DNA of 64,000 bases from Caballeronia arvi (GTDB lineage Bacteria > Pseudomonadota > Gammaproteobacteria > Burkholderiales > Burkholderiaceae), in the NCBI RefSeq assembly GCF_001544695.2, contig NZ_FCOM02000019.1, positions 60,976 to 124,975 on the forward strand. Reading direction: 5' to 3'. The notes beneath the pieces were generated by a model that was not told where the DNA came from, searched no databases, and saw only the letters and a program-made list of their open reading frames with translations. The translations under genes were made by a program, and so were the position numbers. Positions 8,397 to 17,906 of the stretch are shown here, piece by piece; the stretch's first letter is position 1; the number at the start of each line of letters is the position of its first letter.

Positions 8397-9287
8397 ATGT
8401 CCACGCTATACGAATCCACGATCAAATCGCTGCCGCTGCTCGGCCGCGGCAAGGTCCGCGACAACTACGCAGTCGGTCAGGACAAGCTCCTGATCGTGAC
8501 GACCGACCGCCTTTCCGCATTCGACGTCGTCATGGGTGAGCCGATTCCGAACAAGGGCCGCGTGCTGAACACGATGGCCGATTTCTGGTTCGAGAAGCTC
8601 GGTCATATCGTGCCGAACCACAACACGGGCATCGATCCGTCGACGGTCGTTTCAGCCGATGAAGCCGAACAGGTGAAAGGCCGCGCGGTCGTCGTGAAGC
8701 GGCTGGAGCCGATCCTCGTCGAAGCGGTCGTGCGCGGCTATCTCGCGGGCAGCGGCTGGAAGGACTATCAGGCGAGCGGTTCCGTGTGCGGCGTCGAACT
8801 GCCGCCGGGTTTGCAGAACGCGCAAAAACTGCCCGAGCCGATCTTCACGCCCGCAGCCAAGGCCGAAATGGGCCATCACGACGAAAACATCACCTACGAT
8901 GAGATGGAACGCCGCATCGGAACGGAGCTTTCCGCGACGATCAAGCGCATTTCCATCCAGTTGTACAAGGAAGCAGCCGAGTACGCGGCGACCCGCGGCA
9001 TCATCATTGCGGATACGAAGTTCGAGTTCGGCCTCGACGACAAGGGCGAGCTCTTTCTGATGGACGAAGTGCTGACCGCCGATTCGTCGCGTTTCTGGCC
9101 CGCCGATGGCTATCAGGTCGGCACGAATCCGCCGTCGTTCGACAAGCAGTTCGTGCGCGACTGGCTCGAAACGCAGACGTGGAAGAAGGAGCCGCCCGCG
9201 CCGAAGCTGCCGGATGACGTGATCGCGAAGACGTCGGAGAAGTATCAGGAAGCGCTGCAGCGATTGACCGGCAAGACGCTCGATTGA
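8397..9287 (+). CDS. purC: Phosphoribosylaminoimidazole-succinocarboxamide (SAICAR) synthase
   Basis: ATP-dependent condensation of CAIR with aspartate in purine synthesis. From ATG 8397 (MSTLYESTIKSLPLL) the product is 296 residues, in the size class of the longer SAICAR synthases common in betaproteobacteria. Motifs are GRGKVRDNYAV (ATP loop), TTDRLSAFDVVM, VEAVVRGYLAGSGWKDY, and the C-terminal DTKFEFGLD...LMDEVLTADSSRFW. An ATG two codons upstream (8391) is also in frame. The one chosen matches the start I know from Burkholderia relatives. purE and purK follow, so CAIR production and consumption are encoded together. Confidence 0.96.
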   Translation: MSTLYESTIKSLPLLGRGKVRDNYAVGQDKLLIVTTDRLSAFDVVMGEPIPNKGRVLNTMADFWFEKLGHIVPNHNTGIDPSTVVSADEAEQVKGRAVVVKRLEPILVEAVVRGYLAGSGWKDYQASGSVCGVELPPGLQNAQKLPEPIFTPAAKAEMGHHDENITYDEMERRIGTELSATIKRISIQLYKEAAEYAATRGIIIADTKFEFGLDDKGELFLMDEVLTADSSRFWPADGYQVGTNPPSFDKQFVRDWLETQTWKKEPPAPKLPDDVIAKTSEKYQEALQRLTGKTLD

Positions 9288-9298
9288 GTTGAAAGAAG

Positions 9299-9811
9299 AT
9301 GACGAACGAAGTTCATACGCATGACAAGCCGGTCATCGGCGTGTTGATGGGCTCCAGCTCCGACTGGGACGTGATGAAGAACGCCGTCGCGATTCTTCAG
9401 GAATTCGGCGTGCCGTACGAGGCGAAGGTCGTGTCGGCGCATCGCATGCCGGACGAGATGTTTGCTTATGCCGAAAGCGCGCGCGGGCGTGGCATCGTCG
9501 CGATCATCGCGGGTGCGGGCGGCGCGGCGCATCTGCCGGGCATGCTCGCTGCGAAGACGACGCTGCCAGTGCTCGGCGTGCCGGTCGCGAGCCGGTATCT
9601 GAAGGGCGTCGATTCGCTGCATTCGATCGTGCAGATGCCCAAGGGCGTGCCGGTCGCGACGTTCGCCATCGGCGAGGCGGGCGCGGCGAACGCGGCGCTG
9701 TTCGCGGTATCGATTCTGAGCGCGACGGATTCGAAGTACGCCGATGCGCTCGCCGCTTTCCGCGTGAAACAGAATCAGGCCGCGCGCGACATGGCGTTGC
9801 CGCCGCTTTGA
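9299..9811 (+). CDS. purE: N5-carboxyaminoimidazole ribonucleotide mutase
   Basis: Converts N5-CAIR to CAIR, the step after PurK and before PurC. The 170-residue protein is of normal class I PurE size. It has the substrate loop IGVLMGSSSDWDVMKNA near the start, SAHRMPDEM, IAGAGGAAHLPGM and GVPVATFAIGEAGAANAA. A GAAAGAAG ribosome binding site is immediately upstream and the gene begins 12 bases after purC, so the two are in one operon. purK follows after 127 bases. Confidence 0.96.
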   Translation: MTNEVHTHDKPVIGVLMGSSSDWDVMKNAVAILQEFGVPYEAKVVSAHRMPDEMFAYAESARGRGIVAIIAGAGGAAHLPGMLAAKTTLPVLGVPVASRYLKGVDSLHSIVQMPKGVPVATFAIGEAGAANAALFAVSILSATDSKYADALAAFRVKQNQAARDMALPPL

Positions 9812-9938
9812 TTCGATCGGTGATGCAAGTACGCGGCGGAGTTGCTAGTCCCACTTCGCCGCATCGTTTTCTGTGAAAGCAGCAACTGGCAGTGCGCGTC
9901 GCACACGAAACGCAACGTAGCCCACGTTCAGCCCCACG

Positions 9939-11126
9939 ATGAACCCACAAAACTCCCCAATTTCTCCGATTCTGCCGGGCGCGTGGCTCGGCATGGTCGG
10001 CGGCGGCCAGCTCGGCCGCATGTTCTGCTTCGCCGCACAATCGATGGGCTATCGCGTCGCCGTCCTCGATCCGGACGAGACGAGCCCCGCGGGCGCTGTC
10101 GCGGACCGCCACATCCGCGCGGCCTACGACGACCGCGCCGCGCTCACCGAGCTCGGCCGGCTGTGCGCGGCGGTATCGACGGAATTCGAGAACGTGCCGT
10201 CCGCGAGCCTCGAATTCCTCGCGTCGTGCACGTTCGTCAGTCCCGCGGCGAGCTGCGTGGCGATTGCGCAGGATCGCGTCGCGGAGAAGCGCTTCATCGC
10301 GGAATCGGGCGTGCCGGTCGCGCCGCATGTCGTGATCGAATCGGCGCAGGCGCTCGCCGCGATTCCCGACGACAAGATCGCTGCCGTGCTGCCGGGCATT
10401 CTGAAGACCGCCCGTCTCGGCTACGACGGCAAGGGCCAGGTCAGCGTGCGCAATGTCGCTGAAGTGCGCAACGCGCATGCATCGCTTTCTGGCGTGCCGT
10501 GTGTGCTGGAAAAGCGCATGCCGCTCAAGTACGAAGTGTCCGTGCTGATCGCGCGCGGGGGCGACGGCAAGTCCGCCGTGTTTCCGCTAGCGCAGAACGT
10601 GCACGTGAGCGGCATTCTCGCGAAGACGGTCGTGCCCGCGCCCGATGCCTCCGATGCGCTTGTCGCTCAGGCGCAGGACGCGGCGCTGACCATCGCGGCG
10701 AAGCTGGGTTATGTCGGCGTGCTGTGCGTCGAATTCTTCGTGCTGGAAGACGGTTCGCTGATCGCCAACGAGATGGCGCCGCGTCCGCACAATTCCGGCC
10801 ACTATACGGTCGATGCCTGCGCAACGAGCCAGTTCGAGCAGCAAGTGCGCGCGATGACCGGCATGCCGCTCGGCGACACGCGCCAGCACTCGCCTGCCGC
10901 GATGCTGAATCTGCTCGGCGATATCTGGTTCGACGCTGACAAGGCACGCGCACCCGCGTGGGCCGAAGTTGCCGCGATGCCATCGGCGCGGCTGCATCTG
11001 TACGGCAAGGAAGACGCGCGCCGCGGCCGCAAGATGGGCCACATCAATTTCACGGCGGCGACGCTCGAGGAGGCGCGCACGGCGGCGCGTGACTGCGCGC
11101 GCATGCTGCATATCGTGCTCGATTGA
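9939..11126 (+). CDS. purK: 5-(Carboxyamino)imidazole ribonucleotide synthase
   Basis: ATP-grasp enzyme that carboxylates AIR with bicarbonate to give N5-CAIR, the substrate of PurE. The product is 395 residues. After a short unstructured N-terminus comes the nucleotide-fold motif WLGMVGGGQLGRMF. The ATP-grasp region contains LPGILKTARLGYDGKGQ and VLEKRMPLKYEVSVL, and the catalytic end has NEMAPRPHNSGHYT. These are diagnostic for PurK over other ATP-grasp family members. Co-directional with purC, purE and the downstream Sua5 gene, which starts only 21 bases after the stop. Confidence 0.96.
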   Translation: MNPQNSPISPILPGAWLGMVGGGQLGRMFCFAAQSMGYRVAVLDPDETSPAGAVADRHIRAAYDDRAALTELGRLCAAVSTEFENVPSASLEFLASCTFVSPAASCVAIAQDRVAEKRFIAESGVPVAPHVVIESAQALAAIPDDKIAAVLPGILKTARLGYDGKGQVSVRNVAEVRNAHASLSGVPCVLEKRMPLKYEVSVLIARGGDGKSAVFPLAQNVHVSGILAKTVVPAPDASDALVAQAQDAALTIAAKLGYVGVLCVEFFVLEDGSLIANEMAPRPHNSGHYTVDACATSQFEQQVRAMTGMPLGDTRQHSPAAMLNLLGDIWFDADKARAPAWAEVAAMPSARLHLYGKEDARRGRKMGHINFTAATLEEARTAARDCARMLHIVLD

Positions 11127-11147
11127 GTTTCTTTTGTTGTCGAAGCA

Positions 11148-12170
11148 ATGACCATCATTTATCCGAGTGCGGCGCAGATCGATGAAGCCGCAGCCTTGCT
11201 CGATGCCGGCGAACTCGTCGCGTTCCCGACCGAGACGGTGTACGGGCTCGGCGGCGACGCCGAGAATCCCGACGCCATCGCGCGCATCTATGCGGCGAAA
11301 GGGCGGCCGGCCAATCATCCGGTGATCGTGCATCTCGCGCCCGAGGCCGATCCGGGCTATTGGGTGCGCGAGCTGCCCGCCGATGCGCAAAAGCTCATCG
11401 ATGCGTTCTGGCCCGGCCCGTTGACGCTGATTCTCAAGCGCGCCGCGCATATTCCGGCGGCCGTGAGCGGCGGTCAGGATTCGGTGGGCGTGCGGTGTCC
11501 GTCGCATCCGGTGGCGCAGCAGTTGTTGTCGGCGTTTCACGCGCGGCGTCTTGGTAGCGGGAAGCAGGGCGGGGTGGCGGGGCCGTCGGCGAATCGCTTC
11601 GGGCACGTAAGCCCGACGACGGCGCAGCATGTGCGCGATGAGTTCGGCGGCGTGGTGCATGTGCTCGATGGCGGCGCGGCGGATGTCGGCATCGAATCGA
11701 CGATTCTGGATTTGTCGCGGGGGTTTCCGGCGTTGTTGAGGCCGGGGCATGTGAGTCCGCGGGAGATCGCGGATGTGATCGGCGTTGCGCCGAAGTTGCC
11801 CGATGGGTCGGATGCGACGGCGCCGAGGGCTTCGGGGACGTTGAAGGCGCATTACGCGCCGAGGACACCGCTTTTGCTGCTGCCGTTTTCGTCGATCGAG
11901 GCGATGCTTCGTCGTGGTGGCGACAGGAAGATTGCGCTGGTGGCGCGGCCGTCGAGCGCGGGGGAATGGGCGCATGCCGCCCATGTTCACTTCGTGGCGG
12001 CGCCGGAAGATCCGCAGTCGTATGCGCGCGGGCTATATGGTTTGCTGCGCGCGCTCGATCGGGCGAATGTGGAACGGATTCTGATCGAGAAGCTGCCGGA
12101 GACGGTTGAGTGGATTGCGGTCAACGATCGGTTGGGAAGGGCGGCGGCGGCGTTTGAGGCGGAAGAGTGA
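11148..12170 (+). CDS. L-threonylcarbamoyladenylate synthase, Sua5/YrdC type
   Basis: Makes threonylcarbamoyl-AMP from threonine, bicarbonate and ATP for the universal t6A37 modification of ANN-decoding tRNAs. At 340 residues this is the long Sua5 form, not the short TsaC/YrdC form. It has an N-terminal YrdC domain (VAFPTETVYGLGGDA, KGRPANHPVIVHL, WPGPLTLIL, VGVRCPSHP, GPSANRFGHVSPT, IESTILDL), a linker, and a C-terminal Sua5 domain from about residue 210. It starts 21 bases after purK, so it is probably in the pur operon. A bidirectional-looking terminator lies about 180 bp downstream. Confidence 0.93.
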   Translation: MTIIYPSAAQIDEAAALLDAGELVAFPTETVYGLGGDAENPDAIARIYAAKGRPANHPVIVHLAPEADPGYWVRELPADAQKLIDAFWPGPLTLILKRAAHIPAAVSGGQDSVGVRCPSHPVAQQLLSAFHARRLGSGKQGGVAGPSANRFGHVSPTTAQHVRDEFGGVVHVLDGGAADVGIESTILDLSRGFPALLRPGHVSPREIADVIGVAPKLPDGSDATAPRASGTLKAHYAPRTPLLLLPFSSIEAMLRRGGDRKIALVARPSSAGEWAHAAHVHFVAAPEDPQSYARGLYGLLRALDRANVERILIEKLPETVEWIAVNDRLGRAAAAFEAEE

Positions 12171-12350
12171 TTCGCTGCGCGTCTGACTCAACTGCGAAGA
12201 TGCGTTGTAGGGATTTCGCTTTTGGATCAGATGGTTATGATCTGGGGGTTCCACCGCGTTAGCGGAGATAGACCGGCAAGCGCATCCGCATGGCCGCAGG
12301 CAGCGCCATTCCTCTGCCCCCGCGGAGACCACTGAATCATCAAAACAAAA

Positions 12351-12386
12351 ACCGCCCGGACGATCCCTCGCCCGAGCGGTTTTTTC
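12351..12386. terminator. Terminator between convergent sua5 and GDSL lipoprotein genes
   Basis: An imperfect stem (CCGCCCGG paired with CCCGAGCGG) is flanked by A-rich sequence on the left and TTTTTT on the right, so it can work in both directions. It lies between two genes that converge on it. Confidence 0.7.
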
Positions 12387-12405
12387 CATCCTTGGAAGAA
12401 ATCCC

Positions 12406-13512
12406 TTACTTCCCCAACCCCGACTTCGCAACCGCCTGCTCCGCTGCTTGCGCATACAACGCGCCCAGATGCGTCGTCGGATGCACGGTGTCGGCGTACA
12501 TGTACGTCTGATCCGCGCCAGCTACGGTCAAAGTCTCCGGCGAGCAAAACAGCGAAGTAGCGAAAGCAGCCGGGTTCGGTTCGCCGAACTTTTGCGCCGC
12601 CGCCGCCATCGCCTGCAGATTACAGGCCGTGCCCGTATTCGACACCGTGAATCCGAACTGCGAAAAATTCGCCGTGACATTGGCAAGGACCGGCACGATG
12701 TCGAGATAAATCACCTTCGACATCAGCCCCCCTTGCGTCAACGCCGCTGCGAGCGCCTGGTTGAACCCGAGCGATGCCTGCGTGAGCAACGCGCGATTCG
12801 CCGCCGAACTCATCACGCCCTGCGGCGTCGTGCCGATGTCCGGCACATTCGACACCAGCACGTGCGTCGCGCCGCTCTGCAAGACCTTGCCGATCACGCC
12901 CGCGAGATCGATAGCCGCCTTGCCGATCGCCGCGCTAGCCTGAGCAGGCGTGATCGCGCCCGTCTGGGCCGCTTGGAAGTTATAGAGGATGTCGTTGCCG
13001 CCGCCATTGACGATCACGAGCTGGTTCGAATTGAAGCTGCCGTGCGCGCTGAGATAGTTCGTCACCTGCTGCACGATCGGCACCGTCAACGCGCCGGTGT
13101 AATTCGCAGGATCGTTCGACACGTGGTTGATACCGATCGGATTCGTCACCAGCGCGCCACCCTGCGCATACCCCAAACCCGCCTGCGTCTGTGGCGCGAC
13201 CCCAAACCCGCCCGTCATCGCGGGCGTCAGCGTATCGCCGTAATACTGCGCGACGTTCTGCACCCAGACCTGACCCGGATTCGTCGTGAATCGCCCGCCG
13301 CCGAAATTCGCCGCCGCGACGGGCGAGTACGTGCCGACATCGGAAAGACTGTCGCCGAAGGACACGATCTGCAGCTTGACGCCGCCCGCCGGCGTGGAAT
13401 TGTTGTCGTCACTGCCGCCGCCGCACGCGGCGAGCAGGGTAAAGGCCGCGCTGGCCGTCGCGACTTGAGCAAAGCGCACCAGAGCGGCGCGCATCGAGCG
13501 TTGCTTCTTCAT
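12406..13512 (-). CDS. SGNH/GDSL-family esterase, predicted lipoprotein
   Basis: A lipid-anchored serine esterase or lipase of the SGNH hydrolase superfamily. From ATG 13512 the product is 368 residues. It starts with a basic N-terminus and hydrophobic segment ending in the lipobox TLLAAC (Cys30), followed by a Gly/Ser/Asp/Asn-rich linker. Block I is SFGDSLSDVG with nucleophile Ser55, the Gly block is AQGG, block III is VNGGGNDIL, and block V is DTVHPTTH with the catalytic Asp and His. A longer frame upstream to 13587 is Arg-rich and lacks signal-peptide character, so it is rejected. Substrate is unknown. It faces sua5 convergently and lies downstream of dacB. Confidence 0.88.
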   Translation of the reverse strand: MKKQRSMRAALVRFAQVATASAAFTLLAACGGGSDDNNSTPAGGVKLQIVSFGDSLSDVGTYSPVAAANFGGGRFTTNPGQVWVQNVAQYYGDTLTPAMTGGFGVAPQTQAGLGYAQGGALVTNPIGINHVSNDPANYTGALTVPIVQQVTNYLSAHGSFNSNQLVIVNGGGNDILYNFQAAQTGAITPAQASAAIGKAAIDLAGVIGKVLQSGATHVLVSNVPDIGTTPQGVMSSAANRALLTQASLGFNQALAAALTQGGLMSKVIYLDIVPVLANVTANFSQFGFTVSNTGTACNLQAMAAAAQKFGEPNPAAFATSLFCSPETLTVAGADQTYMYADTVHPTTHLGALYAQAAEQAVAKSGLGK

Positions 13513-13757
13513 GGACCTCGTCTCCCTTCTTCGATGTTTTCTAGTTCGGTTGCGGCGCCTGACCGTCTTGCGGTCTTCACGCCGCATAGCTGCATATTAA
13601 GCGATGCCGCACGCCCTCCTGAAGCGCGATGCACCCCGGCCGTGCGCCGTGCCCGACACCTTACACGCCGCGCGCGCCTTAACGAACGCGAGTTCGTAGA
13701 AGAAATCTTCGGTCGCGCCGGGCGATTGTGCCCGCACGGCACATCGCAAAGCAGGGC

Positions 13758-15383
13758 CTACTCCGCCACATCCGCGCGGCGCGCGCCCTCGTAGACCCAT
13801 TCGAGCAGCGCATCGTGCGCGGCGCGCGCAGCTTCGGCGCGCGGATCGTTGATGAAGCTCACGACCACGTAGCTCTCGCCGTTCGCCGCGCCGACATAGC
13901 CCGCGATCGCACGCACGTCGCGCAGCGTGCCGGTCTTGATGTGCGCGTTGCCGAGCGCGCCCGCGTTGGTGAGACGGTTGCGCATCGTGCCGTCGACGCC
14001 CGCGATCGGCAGCGATTCGACGAACACCTGAGCGACCGGGCTCGCGTTCGCGGCCTGCAGGAGATCGGCGAGCGAAGTCGCGGTGATGTGCTCATCGCGC
14101 GAAAGGCCCGAGCCGTTGTCGAGCGCGAGGCCGTTCATCGGCAGGGCGCTGCGCTTCAGGAACGACTGAATCGCCGCGGCGGATTTCGCCGTCGTCGCGG
14201 GCGGCTTCGATTGCGCTGCGCCGATCGTGAGGAACAGGTTGCGCGCCATCACGTTGTTGCTGAACTTGTTGATGTCGCGCACGACATCCGACAGCACCGG
14301 GCTGCGATGCGTGCCGACGAGCCGCGCGTTCGACGGCGTCGGGCCTTCGCGCGTCGTGCCCTGGAACGTGCCGCCCGCCTGCTTCCACAGCGCCAGAAAA
14401 CCGCCCGCGAAGAAGGTCGAATGATCGAGCGCCGCGACGTTGACCGTGCGCGAGCCGCAGCGCAGCGGATAGTCGCCGATGAACGACGCCTGCACGAAGC
14501 CGCCCTGCGTCTGCGCGACGCTCGGCGACGCCGCTTGCAAAGATCCCGTGCACGCGCCACGCGTGACGCGCAGTTCGTTGTCGATCTGCAGTTGCGCGAG
14601 CTGCGGCAATACGTCGATGGCCACTTGACCGTCCGCGCTCGGCGTCAAGGTGAAGGACAGCGATTTGAACGCATACAGCAGCGGATCGGGGCCGACGTTG
14701 TAGGGCGCGGTGTCGTCGTTGTCGAAGGCGGGCAGATCGCGCGTGGAGGCGTCGAAATAGCGCTTGTCGAGCACGAGCGCGCCGTCGATGCCGGTGATGC
14801 CGTTCTTGCGGATCTGCTCGACGAGATCGATCAGCTCTTCCGGCACGAGCTTCGGATCGCCCGTGCCCTGAATGTAGAGGTTGCCGTGCAGCACGCCTTG
14901 CGCGTCGGGCTCGCCGTCGGCGTACGCGGTCGTCTTCCAGCGGTAGTCCGGTCCGAGTATCGAGAGGCCCGCGTACGTGGTGACGAGCTTCATCGTGGAG
15001 GCGGGCAGCATCGGCTCGTTCGCGTTGACCGAGACGAGCGGCACCGGCGCGCCGATGCGCTGCACGACCACGCTCATCGACGAGAGCGGCACGTGGGCGC
15101 GCGCGAGCGCCGTCATCACCGATGCGGGCAGCGGGCCGGCCGGCACGCTCGCTTTCGCGATGTGTCCGGCTTTCTTGCTCTTGGCTTCGCTTTTCGACTC
15201 GTTTTTGGCGGCGCGCTTGCCCTTCGCCGCGCGTTCCGGCGACTGCGCCTGCGATTCGGCTTTCGTGCCGCCGCGCGCGAAGGCATCGGGCACATGGCCG
15301 AGCGCCGCGCAGGCGAGGACTGCGGCGAGCGCGAACGAAGAAAGACGGCTGTGCAAGGACGAGGAGCGGGAAGCGAGCGGCAT
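13758..15383 (-). CDS. dacB: D-alanyl-D-alanine carboxypeptidase/endopeptidase, PBP4 family
   Basis: Periplasmic class C penicillin-binding protein that trims or cleaves D-Ala peptide bonds in peptidoglycan. The 541-residue product has an N-terminal signal peptide ending near AFARGG. A Lys/Ala/Ser-rich linker follows (about residues 38-80). The catalytic SxxK motif is PASTMK with Ser129 and Lys132. LDNGSGLSRDE near residue 430 is the second motif, and HIKTGTLRDVRAIAGYV supplies KTG. The large insertion between the first two motifs is typical of S13 peptidases. The basic linker is longer than in E. coli PBP4 and might bind the cell wall. The gene is divergent from the two-component operon at 15658. 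Confidence 0.93.
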   Translation of the reverse strand: MPLASRSSSLHSRLSSFALAAVLACAALGHVPDAFARGGTKAESQAQSPERAAKGKRAAKNESKSEAKSKKAGHIAKASVPAGPLPASVMTALARAHVPLSSMSVVVQRIGAPVPLVSVNANEPMLPASTMKLVTTYAGLSILGPDYRWKTTAYADGEPDAQGVLHGNLYIQGTGDPKLVPEELIDLVEQIRKNGITGIDGALVLDKRYFDASTRDLPAFDNDDTAPYNVGPDPLLYAFKSLSFTLTPSADGQVAIDVLPQLAQLQIDNELRVTRGACTGSLQAASPSVAQTQGGFVQASFIGDYPLRCGSRTVNVAALDHSTFFAGGFLALWKQAGGTFQGTTREGPTPSNARLVGTHRSPVLSDVVRDINKFSNNVMARNLFLTIGAAQSKPPATTAKSAAAIQSFLKRSALPMNGLALDNGSGLSRDEHITATSLADLLQAANASPVAQVFVESLPIAGVDGTMRNRLTNAGALGNAHIKTGTLRDVRAIAGYVGAANGESYVVVSFINDPRAEAARAAHDALLEWVYEGARRADVAE

Positions 15384-15553
15384 GGACGAGCGTTGTTCTT
15401 GGGCTGATTCTTGGGCTTATGTCTGGCTGCGGCGGGCGCACGGGCAGGCGTCGCGCAGCGGGAAGCGGCTATTGTAGACAAGCTGGCTTGCGGAAATCGT
15501 ACGGGCAGGAAATCGTCGTCGTCCATCGATACTGCAAATGGACAAAGCGCGCG

Positions 15554-15570
15554 GTTAAGTCCCGTTTAAG
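15554..15570 (+). promoter_or_regulatory. PmrA/QseB-type response-regulator box upstream of the two-component operon
   Basis: GTTAAG, a five-base spacer TCCCG, and TTTAAG form the direct hexamer repeat typical of PmrA/BasR-type boxes (YTTAAG-N5-YTTAAG). It lies 88 bases before the response-regulator ATG, consistent with autoregulation. The same layout occurs before the HtrA gene at 19670. Confidence 0.6.
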
Positions 15571-15657
15571 CCTGTGGCGCGGCCTCGCGGCTACAATGAA
15601 TCGCGGTCCCAGGGCTGCCTGCCTCACATAAACCGTAATCACGAAAAGACATGTGCC

Positions 15658-16320
15658 ATGCGAATCCTGCTTGTCGAAGATGACCGGATGATCGCCGAAG
15701 GCGTGCGCCGTGCGCTGCGCGCCGACGGCTTCGCAGTCGACTGGGTGCAGGACGGCGAGGCCGCGCTCACGGCGGTGGCCGGCGAGTCCTACGACCTGAT
15801 GCTGCTCGATCTCGGCCTGCCGAGGCGCGATGGCCTCGATGTGCTGAAGACGCTGCGCGCGCGGGCCAACGCGTTGCCGGTGCTGATCGTCACCGCGCGC
15901 GACGCCATCGCGGATCGCGTGAAAGGACTCGATGCCGGCGCCGATGATTACCTCGTGAAGCCCTTCGATCTCGACGAGCTCGGCGCGCGCATGCGTGCGC
16001 TGATCCGCCGTCACGTCGGGCGCGGCGAATCGCTCGTGCGGCACGGTGAACTGACGCTCGATCCGGTCGGCCATCAAGTGACGCTCGCGGGCAATCCCGT
16101 CGCGTTGTCCGCGCGCGAGTTCGCGTTGCTCGAAGCGCTGATGGCGCGGCCTGGCGCGGTGCTGTCGAAGAGCCAGCTCGAAGAGAAGATCTACGGCTGG
16201 GGCGAGGAAATCGGCAGCAATACCGTCGAGGTGTATATCCACTCGCTGAGAAAGAAGCTCGGCGCCGATCTCATCCGCAACGTGCGTGGCCTCGGCTACA
16301 TGGTCGCGAAGGACGCCTGA
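15658..16320 (+). CDS. OmpR-family response regulator, PmrA/QseB-like
   Basis: DNA-binding response regulator, 220 residues. The receiver domain has acidic residues in LLVEDD, the phospho-acceptor Asp51 in LMLLDLGLP, TARD and the conserved lysine in DYLVKPFD. The winged-helix domain runs from about residue 125 and includes LSAREFALLEAL and TVEVYIHSLRKKLG. ATG 15658 begins MRILLVEDDRMIAEG, the standard start. A 28-codon upstream extension in frame shows no receiver character and is rejected. The stop shares one base with the start of the sensor kinase. A PmrA-type hexamer pair at 15554 suggests autoregulation. Signal and regulon are not readable from the protein alone. Confidence 0.93.
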   Translation: MRILLVEDDRMIAEGVRRALRADGFAVDWVQDGEAALTAVAGESYDLMLLDLGLPRRDGLDVLKTLRARANALPVLIVTARDAIADRVKGLDAGADDYLVKPFDLDELGARMRALIRRHVGRGESLVRHGELTLDPVGHQVTLAGNPVALSAREFALLEALMARPGAVLSKSQLEEKIYGWGEEIGSNTVEVYIHSLRKKLGADLIRNVRGLGYMVAKDA

Positions 16321-17621
16321 TGCGGTCGATCCGCCGGCAATTGCTGATCTGGCTGCTCGCGCTCGTGATCGTCGGCGTGGGCTTTGCCGGGTGGCTCATC
16401 TATCGGCAGGCGCTCGCCGAAGCCAACGAACTCTTCGATTATCAACTGCAGCAGATCGCGGCGGCGTTGCCGTCGGAGCCGTTTTCGTCGGTGCTTTCGT
16501 CGCGCAGTGAAAGCGACGAAGGCGTCGTCATCCAGATCTGGAATCGCAATGGCGTGCTGATGTACTACTCGCATCCGCGCGTGCCGCTCGCGCCGCATGC
16601 GGAGCTCGGCTTCTCCACCGAAATGACGCCGCGCGGCGAATGGCGCGTGTATAGCGCGATCGTCGGCGACAACGTCGTGCAGCTCGCGCAGCCGCTGTCT
16701 ATCCGCAATCGCGTCGCGGCGGGCGTCGCCTGGCGCACCTTGTGGCCGCTGGTGCTGTTGCTGCCGCTGCTCGGCGTCGCGATCTGGGTGATCGTCGGAC
16801 GCGGGCTCGCGCCTTTGCAGCGCGTGACGCGCGCGCTCGATACACGTCATCCCGAGGCGCTCGATCCGCTCTCCGACCAACGTCTGCCGCAGGAAGTGCG
16901 GCCCGTGGTGCGGGCGTTGAATGCGCTGCTGTCGCGCCTGTCCGCGGCGCTCGATACGCAGAAGGCCTTCGTCGCCGATGCCGCGCACGAACTGCGTACG
17001 CCGCTCGCCGCCGTGCAGATTCAGGCGCAACTCGTCGGCCGCGCACAGGACGACGTGACGCGGCGTGAGGCGCTCGCGGACCTGAACGCAGGCATCGCGC
17101 GCGCGACGCGGCTCGCCGAGCAGCTGCTCGCACTGGCGCGAGCGGAGCCGGATGCGAAGGCGGCGCGTACATCGGTGAATCTTTCTGCGCTGCTCGAGGA
17201 TTGCGTACGCAACTATGTGCTCGTCGCACAGGCGCGCGGCGTCGATCTCGGCATCGAGGCGAGCGAGCCTGCGACCGTGACCGGCGATCCCGACGCACTG
17301 CGCGTGATGTTCAACAACCTCATCGACAACGCGACGAAGTACACACCGCGCGGCGGGCGCGTCGACGTCTGCCTGAAGCTGAATGACGGGCATCCCGTCG
17401 TCGAAATCGCCGATACCGGGCCGGGCATTCCTCAAGAAGAACGAGAAAGGGTGTTCGACCGGTTTTATCGCGTGGGAGAGGGCGCGAACCGGGCGCGCAC
17501 GGATGTCTCGGGCAGCGGCCTGGGACTGGCGATCGTGCGCAGGATCGCAGACCAGCACGCCGCGCGCGTGGCGCTTCTCGAGGCGAAAGGCGGCGGACTG
17601 ACCGTACACGTGAAATTCTGA
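16320..17621 (+). CDS. Two-component sensor histidine kinase, QseC/PmrB-like
   Basis: Inner-membrane sensor kinase partnering the response regulator immediately upstream, with which it overlaps by one base (TGATG). The 433-residue protein has a first membrane helix at residues 8-28, a periplasmic sensor of about 110 residues, and a second helix near 141-160. HAMP-like sequence is followed by the phosphorylation site His223 in FVADAAHELRTPLA. The ATPase motifs are FNNLIDNATKYTP (N box), IADTGPGIP (G1) and GSGLGLAIVRRIA (G2). The periplasmic part contains no acidic ExxE iron-binding cluster that I can point to, so the ligand is open. PmrB and QseC are both plausible relatives. Confidence 0.92.
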   Translation: MRSIRRQLLIWLLALVIVGVGFAGWLIYRQALAEANELFDYQLQQIAAALPSEPFSSVLSSRSESDEGVVIQIWNRNGVLMYYSHPRVPLAPHAELGFSTEMTPRGEWRVYSAIVGDNVVQLAQPLSIRNRVAAGVAWRTLWPLVLLLPLLGVAIWVIVGRGLAPLQRVTRALDTRHPEALDPLSDQRLPQEVRPVVRALNALLSRLSAALDTQKAFVADAAHELRTPLAAVQIQAQLVGRAQDDVTRREALADLNAGIARATRLAEQLLALARAEPDAKAARTSVNLSALLEDCVRNYVLVAQARGVDLGIEASEPATVTGDPDALRVMFNNLIDNATKYTPRGGRVDVCLKLNDGHPVVEIADTGPGIPQEERERVFDRFYRVGEGANRARTDVSGSGLGLAIVRRIADQHAARVALLEAKGGGLTVHVKF

Positions 17622-17906
17622 CGCGACGATTTGCTTCTTTGCGACGGGAAATGCCTCGGTGCCGTGATACCACATTGCGACACTTTAAGAACTGTCTGCT
17701 TAGAGGCGTGAAATTATTGACATATTCTGTTGTTAGGCATGGATCAAAGGTAATTTCCGCGATCGATTGTTAATCGATGCTAGGACTCACCTAGGTTTCA
17801 GAGCCCGAGGAGATCTCGCGTTCGTTCGAATCGAGGGTTTCCTTTTCGCGCAATTTTTAAACCACCTCGAAATGAACGGTCGCGTGCGACCGACAGTAGA
17901 CTCAAG

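Noticed and set aside
17717..17745. TTGACA at 17717 as the adhesin promoter
   Set aside because: The -35 is perfect but the hexamer at the proper spacing (TGGATC) is a poor -10, so I did not list it.
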